Shown here: piece after piece, positions 39,554-48,847 of the stretch
Layout: each line of letters starts with the position of its first letter
Numbering within the stretch: the first letter of the stretch is position 1
Source: an uncultured Chloroflexota bacterium
Lineage (GTDB): Bacteria > Chloroflexota > UBA11872 > VXNJ01
NCBI GenBank assembly: GCA_913043205.1
Contig: CAJWLF010000009.1
Span: 29,420-93,419 of the forward strand
Length of the DNA: 64,000 nucleotides
Direction of reading: 5' to 3'
Program-made: the position numbers and the translations under genes
The notes under the pieces: generated by a model
What the model saw: only the letters and a program-made list of their open reading frames with translations
What the model was told of the DNA's origin: nothing
Databases searched by the model: none

Positions 39554-40738
39554 TCAAGCAGCTTGCGTGAGAGTCAAGATAAGTAGGCGCTCGATGCCGG
39601 CCTGTGCATTGGTTGTGTCAAACCATTCGTCCAATGAATGTGTCTGTCCTTTTTGACCTCCAGCAGGTATACATATCGATGATATTCCAATACTCATAGG
39701 GTAACTTGCATCTGTGCTGGCTGCGGCTTCAAAATTGCTGTCAAGTCCTAAGAGTTGGCTTGCTAATATTGCATCGCGCACTATTGGGCTGTTTTGCGCT
39801 GTCTCCCCTGCAATCCGTTGTCCGGTAGAGGTAAATCTAAGTTGAAGCGGGTTCGATGACTTGGAGTTCACCATATTGAAATGTGCGACGCTATTTCTAA
39901 CAGTGTTTTCGAAATGTTCGGCCAGATTGTCAGCAATGGATTGGCTTTCAGATCGAATATCCACCTCGAAACAAACGTGGCTTGGTATGGCGTTTATTGC
40001 TTGTCCACCGTTGACAGTGTTTATGTTCAGTGAAGTCTTTGGTTGGCTTGGCACATCTATCCTGTTGACAGACGATATTGCGGCGCCTGCAGCATGGATC
40101 GGATTTCCTGTCCCATAGTGAGCATAACTGTGACCACCGTCTCCGGATATTGTGGCTTTAAGTCGATGTATTGCTAAAGAGCGCCTGCATTGAACACCGT
40201 CTACAGCAATGAAACAATGTGTTGGATTGTTGTCTGCTTTTCGGAAATAGTGTTTTACGCCTAGGAGATTTCCTTTACCCTCCTCACCCACCGAGCCAAG
40301 AAAAATTATCGGATGTGTCAGATCAGGTTTAGATTCGCAAATGATTTTGGCTATTGATGCCAACCCTGCCAATCCGCGTGCATTATCGGCTATCCCTGGA
40401 GCACGTAATATAGATTCTGACCTGCGTACTGTAAGGTCTACGTTTGAAGAAAAAACAGTGTCCAGGTGTGCACATAAAACTACTGGGGCCTCGCGAGAAT
40501 TCTGCGAACTATATGTTCCTATGACGTTCCCAACATCATCAGTATGCACGTTTGATACCCCACAATTGGCAAGGATGTCTGCAAAGGCTTTTGCTCTATT
40601 CTTTTCTTTTGATGTTGGTGCTGATATTTCGCACAATTTGATTTGGACGTTTAGGGTCCATTGTTCCAGGCCAAGTGCAGCATTTCGGGCTTTGCGTGTG
40701 GTTGCATCGCTTAAAATGCCAGCAAAATGTTCGTTCAT
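39554..40738 (-). CDS. M20-family metallopeptidase (PepT/CPG2-like)
   Basis: A zinc-dependent exopeptidase of about 394 residues. Metal and catalytic motifs are in order: VVLCAHLDTVF (His and Asp), APGIADNARGLAGL (bridging Asp), GSVGEEGKGNL (Glu pair), and a C-terminal His in GQTHSLDEWF. A dimerisation domain sits between (about 200-310, GDGGHSYAHYG). ATG 40738 is preferred to a GTG at 40789 that lies in a direct repeat. It is divergent from the YkgJ-type gene. The substrate is unknown. Confidence 0.83.
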   Translation of the reverse strand: MNEHFAGILSDATTRKARNAALGLEQWTLNVQIKLCEISAPTSKEKNRAKAFADILANCGVSNVHTDDVGNVIGTYSSQNSREAPVVLCAHLDTVFSSNVDLTVRRSESILRAPGIADNARGLAGLASIAKIICESKPDLTHPIIFLGSVGEEGKGNLLGVKHYFRKADNNPTHCFIAVDGVQCRRSLAIHRLKATISGDGGHSYAHYGTGNPIHAAGAAISSVNRIDVPSQPKTSLNINTVNGGQAINAIPSHVCFEVDIRSESQSIADNLAEHFENTVRNSVAHFNMVNSKSSNPLQLRFTSTGQRIAGETAQNSPIVRDAILASQLLGLDSNFEAAASTDASYPMSIGISSICIPAGGQKGQTHSLDEWFDTTNAQAGIERLLILTLTQAA

Positions 40739-40780
40739 AATTTTGTTGCCCCACTTTACATTGATTGCTGTTGAGATCTG

Positions 40781-40800
40781 CTTGATCACACTTGATCACA
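40781..40800. repeat. Tandem 10-bp direct repeat
   Basis: CTTGATCACA occurs twice back to back in the divergent promoter region between the M20 peptidase and the YkgJ-like gene. It may be an operator; seen in sequence only. Confidence 0.6.
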
Positions 40801-40903
40801 CTAGTGACTTTATTCTACGGTAACGAAAGTTATGATTGGGTGTGTAGTTGACTTGCGCTCAACTAGTGTTGCGGTGAAATAGAATTAATTTAAGGTTGTA
40901 CAA

Positions 40904-41668
40904 ATGGATGTAGATCTCCGTTCGCGGATAATGGAGGCGGGAGATCTGATTTATGATGTCGCACTCGAGTCTTTAGAAGACGGGCATGGGCTAGAGGACA
41001 TATACGAGGTGTTGACAGTGGTCATAGATGACGTTGAAGATAAGTATGAATGCATGCATTGCGATGCTGATTGCCATGATTGCTGTAGTCAACTGCCTCT
41101 AGTTACGTATTGTGAATGGGTGCAGATTTTGAAGCATCTTCATTCCGGGTCGACTATGGCATTTAGAAAGCAATTGGTCGATAGATGTCATAAGCTGTTG
41201 GATGATAGTGGATCTGCCTTGCCGTTGTGGATGAAGATGAAGGAAATGGATCTGGATGATCCATCCGCCGCAGATACGATTGATACCATTTTCTCCAATG
41301 AGAGTACACAGTGCCCTCTCTTGGTTGAAGGATTGTGTTCTGTGTACCAAGTTCGCCCACTGATATGTAGGGCCTATGGCCGTATGATGAGGTCCGAAGA
41401 GGATTCTCTGTATTGTCAGCCTATTGTCAACAAGCTATTGCCAATTATGCAGTCTGGACAGGAAATAGAATTGCCCGTGTACAAACATTATCAGGAGCTA
41501 AGCTATTCGCTTGAAGGAAATAGAGCGTATTTCACGTTGTTGCCCGTCTGGATCTTGAGTCATGAGTCAAGCGATGGGGACATTGACAATAGACCACATG
41601 ATATTGGCAGCAATTCGGAATGGCCGGTTCTGCCCGTGAAATGGGGGTTCGCACAGGCTTTTGAATGA
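40904..41668 (+). CDS. YkgJ-family cysteine-cluster protein
   Basis: A 254-residue protein of the Fe/Zn-chelating YkgJ family. The cysteine pattern is clear: CMHCDADCHDCCSQLPL near residue 50, CPLLVEGLCSVYQVRPLICRAYG around 145-165, and a later Cys in LYCQP. The arrangement suggests a bound metal centre; the biochemical role of the family is not established. Its stop is 8 bp from the convergent lipoprotein gene. Confidence 0.8.
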   Translation: MDVDLRSRIMEAGDLIYDVALESLEDGHGLEDIYEVLTVVIDDVEDKYECMHCDADCHDCCSQLPLVTYCEWVQILKHLHSGSTMAFRKQLVDRCHKLLDDSGSALPLWMKMKEMDLDDPSAADTIDTIFSNESTQCPLLVEGLCSVYQVRPLICRAYGRMMRSEEDSLYCQPIVNKLLPIMQSGQEIELPVYKHYQELSYSLEGNRAYFTLLPVWILSHESSDGDIDNRPHDIGSNSEWPVLPVKWGFAQAFE

Positions 41669-41675
41669 TGTCGGT

Positions 41676-43481
41676 TTAATCAGGTAGCTGCCAGGCTAAA
41701 ACATTTCTATCTGCGCTGACAGCCACCAGCATGTTGGATTTTCTCGATAGTGTGTATCCACGAAGCGAAGACAAAGTAGTTGCATCACCTAGATAATCCC
41801 CGTTAGTTCGTACCACACTCACCGAAGTATCGGATGAAGTTCCACAAATATAAGTAGTGGACACTTGTAGGTCTCTCATCTTTACACTGTCGTTAAACCA
41901 CAATCTATCTCCGTCCAAAGAATAGGCTGAGAGTCCTCGAGAGCTGGCTAGAAATATATCGCCGTTTGAAGGCAATCCTGCCATGGTGTGGGCTTTAACC
42001 GACAATTCTCTTAAAAACTCGCCACGTTCACTGTCATAGATTTCCACACTGTCTGCTGTAAGTACGGCAATCCTCGTGCCATCTTTAAGCAGTAATATTT
42101 GCCGAATTTCCTTCTCGACACCGAATTGCTGAAGAAATTTGCCTTCTTCATTCACGAAAAGTACTTGGCTAATTCCAGATCTATAGGAAGCTATAGCTGT
42201 TAGGCCTTTGTTTTGATTTACGTCTATAGCAGCAGCCCCTATGTCGTCTCTTTGGATGGTCCACCGCAGCCCAGATGGTGAATAGGCGAACACCCGTCCC
42301 AATTGACTTGCATTGCTGGATCGCAGGACCGTTAATCCGTTTTCGGTAATGAATCCTTGTTCGAGCAGTTGATTATCGGGCCTGAACGGTCTTCTCCAAT
42401 GTGGACTCCCATCATTTCTATAACTAAATAGGTCGAACCCTAACATGGCCAATGCTTGCCCGTTGGGGGAGACCGTAGTTGAAGATGTCGGCATGCTGAT
42501 TTGGGATGACCAGCTGGATTCTCCATTGCCTCGAATTGTTTTGATGTGTCCATCTTTTGATGCAAGTGCTAACAATGTTCCATCTGCGGCCCCTGAAATC
42601 GAAATCGGATCAAATTTCAATATTTGCAACCACACCAATTCTTTCCATCCGCCAGACTTTGGTTTGCGAATTACAGAGTAGCTGAATGCTATATCCGGTA
42701 CTCTGTCTATTCGAAGTGGGAAATTCCGATCATTCCACGACTGTGCTTCTGTTTCAGCTTGGGAATAGTGATCATAACGGCCGATTTCTACCCACGAAGG
42801 GAACTCAGGGGAGAGAGTGGTATCAGCTTTATACGACTTTAATTTGGCTCGTGCAACCGCTGCAGATTCAAATTCTCCGACTAAAACTACAAACCGCCAA
42901 ACTTTCGATGTGGTTATTTGAAAATCGCCCAATGCCGACATTTTCCTGGTGAGTGTATCGGAAGCTCCGCCGGTGCCAATAGAATTAATTAAATCTATAA
43001 GCTTGCTTCTTGCTTGTTTTGTGCTGTTTATGGCATTGACGATCTCTAGACGGTTCCCGTTTGTCATAAAGCGGCGTGCGGACACGGCGGTCTCTAGTAG
43101 ACTGTCCGCCGTACCTAAAAGGTGCTTGTGATTGGCTTCGGCAGTATCTGGTGGTTTGAGTGTGACTAGCGATTGTCCAAGCTTCGATATCTGCGGGCTT
43201 AGTTTATCTATAGCGACGGAATATTGTTCCACCGTTAACGTGTTTTGAGCTAGTGAGCGGGTGTTAACTTCTACCAATCGCAGCAGATCTACCGCTGTAG
43301 AGGTAGCCATTATTGCTGGTTCCCAATAAGGCCTGAAAGCAGACCCTGCAAACTCTGCTTGGTTGTTGGCTGTGCAGCCTGCAAGCAGGCTGCCGGCAGT
43401 AGCTAGAAGCAGAATGGTTTGGCGTCTTGATAGCAGATTGTGATTGGGTTCACTTACGGGTGAGGGATCAATATAGTTCAA
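41676..43481 (-). CDS. Lipoprotein with SPOR-like segment and beta-propeller
   Basis: A 601-residue exported protein. RRQTILLLATAGSLLAGC is a twin-arginine-like signal with a lipobox. Residues about 40-190 are helical. About 198-270 resemble a SPOR repeat (FVVLVGEFESAAVARAKL, then VEIGRYDHYSQAETEAQSW), a fold known to bind peptidoglycan in other proteins. From about 290 it has repeated GxxxxW-type blades of a PQQ/WD40-like propeller. The TTG start lies inside the miaB 3' end (14-bp overlap). Overall role unknown. Confidence 0.7.
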   Translation of the reverse strand: MNYIDPSPVSEPNHNLLSRRQTILLLATAGSLLAGCTANNQAEFAGSAFRPYWEPAIMATSTAVDLLRLVEVNTRSLAQNTLTVEQYSVAIDKLSPQISKLGQSLVTLKPPDTAEANHKHLLGTADSLLETAVSARRFMTNGNRLEIVNAINSTKQARSKLIDLINSIGTGGASDTLTRKMSALGDFQITTSKVWRFVVLVGEFESAAVARAKLKSYKADTTLSPEFPSWVEIGRYDHYSQAETEAQSWNDRNFPLRIDRVPDIAFSYSVIRKPKSGGWKELVWLQILKFDPISISGAADGTLLALASKDGHIKTIRGNGESSWSSQISMPTSSTTVSPNGQALAMLGFDLFSYRNDGSPHWRRPFRPDNQLLEQGFITENGLTVLRSSNASQLGRVFAYSPSGLRWTIQRDDIGAAAIDVNQNKGLTAIASYRSGISQVLFVNEEGKFLQQFGVEKEIRQILLLKDGTRIAVLTADSVEIYDSERGEFLRELSVKAHTMAGLPSNGDIFLASSRGLSAYSLDGDRLWFNDSVKMRDLQVSTTYICGTSSDTSVSVVRTNGDYLGDATTLSSLRGYTLSRKSNMLVAVSADRNVLAWQLPD

Positions 43482-44862
43482 GTTGTTCTGCTAAATTCGT
43501 AGCTTTTGGTGTTAGGCTGCCTCGCAAAGACCAAGGCGTAGAATGATGGATGAATACATCTGTGATATCTCCGCGACTTATAGGTTCGTCTTCATCGCAA
43601 AACACAAGTTTGTTGCCTCTGGTTCTGCCAGACCAGCGTTTTGGTGCGTTGGGAACGGGGCTTTTCGTCAGGGATTCGAACAGCACCTCTTGCCACGATC
43701 CTTGTAGCTGTTGGTTGATATGTAATGCAATATTTTCTTGTAATGACTCTACCTGGTGTAGTCGCTCCATTTTCTCCGCAGCGGGAATGTTGTCGCCCCA
43801 TCTATCGGCCACTGTTCCTACACGTGGGGAGAAGGCTGCTACGTGTACAACATCAAATTTCACCTCAGTCAGCAAATCTAAAGTGTGCTGAAATTGATCT
43901 TCGGTTTCTCCCGGGAAACCTACGATTATGTCGGTGGATATGGCGATGTCTGGTACCGTCTCGCGCAGCTTGTTGATGCGCTGAGCAAAAAAGTCGGTGT
44001 CATAACCGCGTCCCATACGTTTCAGCACTAAATTATCTCCCGATTGAACCGGTAAATTGATTTCTTCACATACCGAATCGCATTCTGCAACTGCTTCAAT
44101 AAGCCGATCGTCCAGATGTCGTGGATGTGCCGTGAGGAAACGAAGGCGGGGCACCAGCTGATGTTTGTCAATGTGGTACAGAAGGTCCGCGAGGTCGATT
44201 TGGCGGTCTAAATCACGACCATATCTGTTGACGATCTGGCCTAACAGAGTGATTTCTACGGCCCCCTCGTCAGTTTTCGTTCGGATTTCATCTGTTATGT
44301 CCTGTACTTCCCGGCTTTCCTCATTACCTCTGCGAAACGGCACGATACAAAACGTGCATCGCTTGCTACAGCCATAGATAACAGTAACAAAACGGCTGAC
44401 GGAATCGGATCCCGGTAATTCGGATGGAATGAATGATTCCCAATCATCAAAAACAGGACCTGGGTTTTCGGACATCTTGTCAATTAATGCATCGATGTTT
44501 CGAGAATCGAAAATTACGTCAAGCTTGTTCTTATAGGGCTGCAACTCTTGTTGTGACGCATTTGCTGAGCATCCTGTTAAGGCAACCATGAGATCAGGAT
44601 CATGCTTTTTTCGGGCCCCCAAGGCGTCTATGCGCCCGTAAGTTTTCCGGTCTGAATTATCGCGGACGCTACAGCCGTTCAGTATCACGAAGGATGCCCG
44701 GTCCGGATGCGAAACTGGTATGTGCCCTTGAAGCATTAGTTCCCGTGCTATGCGTTCGCCATCATCGCGATTCATTTGGCAGCCCGCAGTCCAAATATAA
44801 AAGCGATGGCGACCTAGCGAGGAGTCAACTTTTGGAACAACGATGGAATCAGCGGTTGACAT
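43468..44862 (-). CDS. miaB: tRNA-2-methylthio-N6-isopentenyladenosine methylthiotransferase
   Basis: A radical-SAM methylthiotransferase modifying A37 of tRNAs. The 464 residues show the N-terminal cluster domain cysteines (TAGCQMN, LNGCSVRD, ALTGCSAN), the radical-SAM CxxxCxxC motif in YGCSKRCTFCIVP, ISTDIIVGFPGET, NLPVQSGDN and a C-terminal TRAM domain. It overlaps the following lipoprotein gene. A second methylthiotransferase (MtaB) is at 59212. Confidence 0.93.
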   Translation of the reverse strand: MSTADSIVVPKVDSSLGRHRFYIWTAGCQMNRDDGERIARELMLQGHIPVSHPDRASFVILNGCSVRDNSDRKTYGRIDALGARKKHDPDLMVALTGCSANASQQELQPYKNKLDVIFDSRNIDALIDKMSENPGPVFDDWESFIPSELPGSDSVSRFVTVIYGCSKRCTFCIVPFRRGNEESREVQDITDEIRTKTDEGAVEITLLGQIVNRYGRDLDRQIDLADLLYHIDKHQLVPRLRFLTAHPRHLDDRLIEAVAECDSVCEEINLPVQSGDNLVLKRMGRGYDTDFFAQRINKLRETVPDIAISTDIIVGFPGETEDQFQHTLDLLTEVKFDVVHVAAFSPRVGTVADRWGDNIPAAEKMERLHQVESLQENIALHINQQLQGSWQEVLFESLTKSPVPNAPKRWSGRTRGNKLVFCDEDEPISRGDITDVFIHHSTPWSLRGSLTPKATNLAEQLELY

Positions 44863-44971
44863 AATGTACGACCCTTTGTTGGGTTATGATACCGTTGTGC
44901 ACCTTATTGTCCCTGTGTGAATAAACAATTAATTATATGCTTCCCAATAGGAATATTAGATCATTGTTGCC

Positions 44972-45202
44972 ATGCTTAGCTCTATTTTGACGAAAATGTT
45001 GGCGGCTCGCTCTGTAGCTTTTACCTTGTTGGCCGTGATGACATTGATGATCATTGTCATTTTGGTGACCAGTTTGGGGGCTAGGCCTAACACTATTCAA
45101 CTACTGATTTTGGTTTGTGTGGGAGCAATATTGTCGTGTCTTTCTGTAGCATTGATCTTTGGTAACATGGGTTGTGAGGAGGAACACCAACCAATTGAAT
45201 GA
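44972..45202 (+). CDS. Small two-helix membrane protein
   Basis: A 76-residue frame with two hydrophobic segments (about 14-34 and 42-64) and an acidic C-terminus. It overlaps the start of rfbD by 8 bp and carries that gene's ribosome site in its last codons, which suggests coupling. No ribosome site is evident for its own ATG and no family was recognised, so it may not be a real gene. Confidence 0.5.
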   Translation: MLSSILTKMLAARSVAFTLLAVMTLMIIVILVTSLGARPNTIQLLILVCVGAILSCLSVALIFGNMGCEEEHQPIE

Positions 45203-46031
45203 TTGCATGATAATAGGGTCTGGTGGTCAACTCGGTAAGGCTCTCACACTTGCTTTTCGTGGCCAAAAGGTCGCAACTTATGACAGTTATGAGTTGGATA
45301 TAACCAATAGGGATGCTGTGATAGCCGCTATACGAGACTGCAATCCGCGATTCATTATTAATGCTGCTGCTATGACGAATGTCGACGCCTGCGAAGGTGA
45401 GCCGGATCGAGCTTATGCCGTGAATGCTACTGGTGCTGAAAATATTTCCATTGGGGCGGTAGAAACCGGTAGCAAATTGGTTTTGGTCAGCACAAATTAT
45501 GTCTTTGACGGAGTCAAACCTACCCCATATATAGAATCTGATCCAGTTAATCCTTTGAACGTTTATGGAGAGTCTAAATTGAATGGTGAGAGGTTATGCG
45601 CAGGAGTAGTTTCAGATACATGGATTGTGCGAACCTCTTCGTTATATAGTGCCTGGAAAAAGAATTTTGTTCTTACTCTATTGGCTGCGGTGAAAGAGGG
45701 ACGACATCTTCGATATGTTAATGACCAGTATTCCGGGCCAACGTGGGTGGAAGAACTTGCGGTTGGAATTACTGAATTGATAAGAGTGGCACCCCCTGGC
45801 ACGTATCATTTATCTAATGAAGGCAGTGCGAGTTGGTATGAATGGGCAGTAGAAGTCTTGTTAGCGATGAAAATTGATTATCCTAAATTGGATGCAGTTC
45901 CCTCCACAAGTTTTCAGCGTCCTGCAACAGTACCACCTAATGGGGTATTAATGAATAACGCTGCTGCAAAACTAGGAGTTGAATTAGATGGATGGAAGAT
46001 TGCCCTTGCGCGGTTTGTTGGATCGCTGTGA
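45195..46031 (+). CDS. rfbD: dTDP-4-dehydrorhamnose reductase
   Basis: Last step of dTDP-L-rhamnose synthesis. The 278-residue SDR-type protein has the Rossmann motif GSGGQLGKAL, INAAAMTNVDACEGEPDRAYAVNA, STNYVFDG and the catalytic YxxxK in YGESKLNGE. ATG 45207 is too close to the glycine motif to leave room for the first strand. TTG 45195, with GGAGG 12 nt upstream, fits better. rfbA, rfbB and rfbC are not in this window. It begins the second glycan cluster. Confidence 0.87.
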   Translation: MNDCMIIGSGGQLGKALTLAFRGQKVATYDSYELDITNRDAVIAAIRDCNPRFIINAAAMTNVDACEGEPDRAYAVNATGAENISIGAVETGSKLVLVSTNYVFDGVKPTPYIESDPVNPLNVYGESKLNGERLCAGVVSDTWIVRTSSLYSAWKKNFVLTLLAAVKEGRHLRYVNDQYSGPTWVEELAVGITELIRVAPPGTYHLSNEGSASWYEWAVEVLLAMKIDYPKLDAVPSTSFQRPATVPPNGVLMNNAAAKLGVELDGWKIALARFVGSL

Positions 46032-46049
46032 ACATGAATGGAGTTAACA

Positions 46050-46364
46050 ATGGGATTTTTTGGTCGCGGTGTTGAGGCAGATGCGGACAGGGGTATTTAT
46101 CTCTATGTCCGAATTAAGAGAACTAAGGAAGTGGTTAAGCTGCGCATCGATCCATATAACGATTTAGCACAACAATTTGAATCTGCGGATGGGTCTGATT
46201 CGCCGAATTTCTATATATGCAGAAAGGAAATTATGGGGAGAAAAGGATTTGACCGTGCGGTCTTGAATCTGGAATTCGATGGTAGCAGGAAATTGATTGC
46301 GAGTGAGATCGAAGGAGGAGAACTAGTGAATGAGGATGAGTATGACCAATCTGGATACGAATAA
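46050..46364 (+). CDS. Conserved-looking small soluble protein, function unknown
   Basis: 104 residues, acidic, with no membrane segment. It starts FFGRGVEADADRGIYLYVRIKRTKEVVKLRIDPYNDL-like in two blocks and contains one CRKEIMGRKGFDRA motif in a predicted beta-rich fold. ATG 46050 is preferred to 46038 because GGAG lies 6 nt upstream. It lies 18 bp after rfbD and 10 bp before the ligase-like gene, so it is part of the glycan operon. No family assigned. Confidence 0.7.
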   Translation: MGFFGRGVEADADRGIYLYVRIKRTKEVVKLRIDPYNDLAQQFESADGSDSPNFYICRKEIMGRKGFDRAVLNLEFDGSRKLIASEIEGGELVNEDEYDQSGYE

Positions 46365-46374
46365 GCGTAGCTAG

Positions 46375-47781
46375 ATGATAGTGAACAGTGCTTTGACAAG
46401 CCTTGTCACTAGGTTGATAGGCAGTAACAGCCGATCGAGTATATGGGCAAGACCAATCCTGATTTGTGCGTCTATTATGGCAGGGGGTGGGATTGGATTT
46501 GCGGCGGTAGTGACTTCAGAACTGGAACTTATCGTATTTATAGTAATGCTTTCTGTTCTAGCGTTGTGGTTAGTCTCATCCCACGCACTTGCTACCTGCG
46601 TTTTCGCCCTGATTCTACTATTACCATTTGCCGTGGTTCCAGCGGTTTTTCCAGTGCAACCGTCGGTTATACAAATAGCCTTGACACTTCTTGTTGTGCG
46701 TGTGGGGTTAATCGGGGCAACTAGGGTATTTGCTGTGTGGCCAGGACGATTTACGATGATGGCTGGTGTTTTGCTGGCCATTTGGCTTGTAGCTGTGCTT
46801 TACGGAACTGGTAGGGGTATTGATGTTGACGGGGTTCAGCATGGAATCAAACTGGCCATAGGACTTTCGATGTTTTTTTGCGGACCTGCTGTGGTTATCA
46901 ATGGGAATATGGAAATCAACCAAAAGGTGATTGTTGTTGCTGGAGGAATGCAGTCCCTATTGGCACTATGGATATGGCAAGCCGGAGCTGATGCTATATC
47001 CGTTTTTGACGCATTGCATTCGATCGGATATCCGGCAGCAAATGAGTCTTTTCGTTATCTGCCCGATGAAATCACCTTGCGTTCAATAGGAACGTTGATC
47101 GACCCCAATATCCTGGGAGCATGCTTGGCCACCGCATTGACAATAGGTTGTGGGTTAGCATTTCGAGGTTATCCAACCATAAAATATGGGTGGGTCGCAA
47201 TAGTAGGCATAATTGCGTTGGCTCTTCTTTCCACTCTTTCTAGAGGCAGCTGGCTTGCTGTGGCTGCCGTGCTCACATACCTGGTTAGTATGTCGAGGCC
47301 TAGGCTGGGATTAGCACTCATCGGAGTGGGTATGTTAACTGTTTTTACTGTGCCACTTGGGCCATTGATGCATTTGAAATCTGGATTGATGATTAGTGAT
47401 ATAGCTGCATCTATGCGTCTTGACGAATATGCTGAAGCAATCCGAGTAATTAATAGCGCTCCTTGGATGGGATTCGGATTCCCAGAATACGAACCGGCAG
47501 CATTCTTTCTCGGCGTGTCTAACGCTTCGTTATGGATGTCAGAAAGGGCGGGTCTGTTAGCTGGTGTTTTGTATACGGGTTTGACCATAGGGGTGCCATT
47601 ATATGGACTAGCTAGGTGTAAGGAAGCTCGAATTATGGCTTCAGCAGCATTATGTTTGTCCATTACGGGAATAGTTGATCACCATATAGTCAGCGTCCCT
47701 CATATGCTAGCTTTTCATTTTCTGCTGCTTGGGTCCGTGTCATTTGTCTGTAGGGGGAGAAAATTTGCTAGTAGGCATTGA
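46375..47781 (+). CDS. O-antigen polymerase/ligase-like membrane protein
   Basis: A 468-residue polytopic protein with 10-12 hydrophobic segments and a Wzy_C-like motif region (LLSTLSRGSWLAV, then NSAPWMGFGFPEYE and ERAGLLAGVLYTGL). It probably polymerises or transfers lipid-linked glycan chains at the outer face. It is distinct in sequence from the ligase-like protein at 8389. Its 3' end overlaps the next GT4 gene by 17 bp. Confidence 0.77.
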   Translation: MIVNSALTSLVTRLIGSNSRSSIWARPILICASIMAGGGIGFAAVVTSELELIVFIVMLSVLALWLVSSHALATCVFALILLLPFAVVPAVFPVQPSVIQIALTLLVVRVGLIGATRVFAVWPGRFTMMAGVLLAIWLVAVLYGTGRGIDVDGVQHGIKLAIGLSMFFCGPAVVINGNMEINQKVIVVAGGMQSLLALWIWQAGADAISVFDALHSIGYPAANESFRYLPDEITLRSIGTLIDPNILGACLATALTIGCGLAFRGYPTIKYGWVAIVGIIALALLSTLSRGSWLAVAAVLTYLVSMSRPRLGLALIGVGMLTVFTVPLGPLMHLKSGLMISDIAASMRLDEYAEAIRVINSAPWMGFGFPEYEPAAFFLGVSNASLWMSERAGLLAGVLYTGLTIGVPLYGLARCKEARIMASAALCLSITGIVDHHIVSVPHMLAFHFLLLGSVSFVCRGRKFASRH

Positions 47782-48847
47782 TGCCCGAGTATCTTTCTAC
47801 GATAGTGCGGGTATAGGGGTATACATAAATAATATTTCACGGGCTTTGCATGAGCTAATACCACCTAGTGAGATCATGTTGTTTCGTGACTTTCGTGAAT
47901 CGATGTGCAGTACTGAATCCTCCCGTAGTGTCGGTATGTTTGGGCCTGCTCACAGCAATATAGGGGACCATCTGTTCGCTATGCAGGCCGCCTTGTTTAG
48001 ACCTAGCATTGTCCATTTTACAGATCATATTTGTCTGAAGGTGCTGGGCGCTAGATCTGTAGTCACTGTACACGACTTGTCATTTTTGAGAATGCCTCAT
48101 ACGCACTCAACAGCGAGTGTTCGTTATTACGGTCGATGTCTTGATTCTTTGAAATTGGCCGATGCCATCATATGCGTGTCCGAATTTACGAAAAACGAAT
48201 TGCTAGAGTTGGCTGACATCGATCCACAAGATGTTTTTGTGGTTCCTCATGGTGCTAAAGGATTCATGAGAGGTGTCGAAGCTGGTTTGGATTGTGATGA
48301 GGGTTCGACTCTTATCAGGGAGCCGTATGCTTTATGTATAGGGACTTACAGTGAACGAAAGAATGTTGTCCAATTGGCAAACTCATTTCTTGACAATTGT
48401 TCCAATGACAATATGGTGCTAGCGTTTGCTGGTGCTGAAGGAAATGCATCATCCGAACTCCGCTCTATATCGGCCCGAAACCCATCGAAAATTCGTGTGT
48501 TAGGGCGAGTTATGAATAGTCAATTGCATCGTCTGATAATCGAGGCCGAAATGTTGGTCTCCCCATCCTTGTATGAAGGGTTTGGTTTACCTGTGCTAGA
48601 TGCGATGGCATACGGCATCCCTATAGTGGTTTCAAACAGGCAACCGTTTATAGATTTGGCTGGTAATGCTGCATGGCTATTTGACCCCACAAATGATGCT
48701 GGAATTGCTGGTACGATGATGTCGGTCCGGCGATCTTGTACATTGCGAGAACAAAGAATAAACAATGGCCTGAAATTGGCAGCACAGTTTTCATGGGATC
48801 AGGCGGCGAAAAAAACGATCGCTGCATACGACCACGCCCTGCGATGA
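47765..48847 (+). CDS. Glycosyltransferase family 4
   Basis: A 360-residue GT-B enzyme. It shows SVVTVHDLSFLRMP, DAIICVSEFTKNELL, VPHGAKG, CIGTYSERKN and the EX7E motif YEGFGLPVLDAMAYGIPIVVSN (here the second acidic residue is Asp). Start TTG 47765 has GGGGGAG about 5 nt upstream; a longer frame from 47729 lacks this support. Its stop overlaps the next gene's ATG (ATGA). Confidence 0.84.
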   Translation: MLVGIDARVSFYDSAGIGVYINNISRALHELIPPSEIMLFRDFRESMCSTESSRSVGMFGPAHSNIGDHLFAMQAALFRPSIVHFTDHICLKVLGARSVVTVHDLSFLRMPHTHSTASVRYYGRCLDSLKLADAIICVSEFTKNELLELADIDPQDVFVVPHGAKGFMRGVEAGLDCDEGSTLIREPYALCIGTYSERKNVVQLANSFLDNCSNDNMVLAFAGAEGNASSELRSISARNPSKIRVLGRVMNSQLHRLIIEAEMLVSPSLYEGFGLPVLDAMAYGIPIVVSNRQPFIDLAGNAAWLFDPTNDAGIAGTMMSVRRSCTLREQRINNGLKLAAQFSWDQAAKKTIAAYDHALR

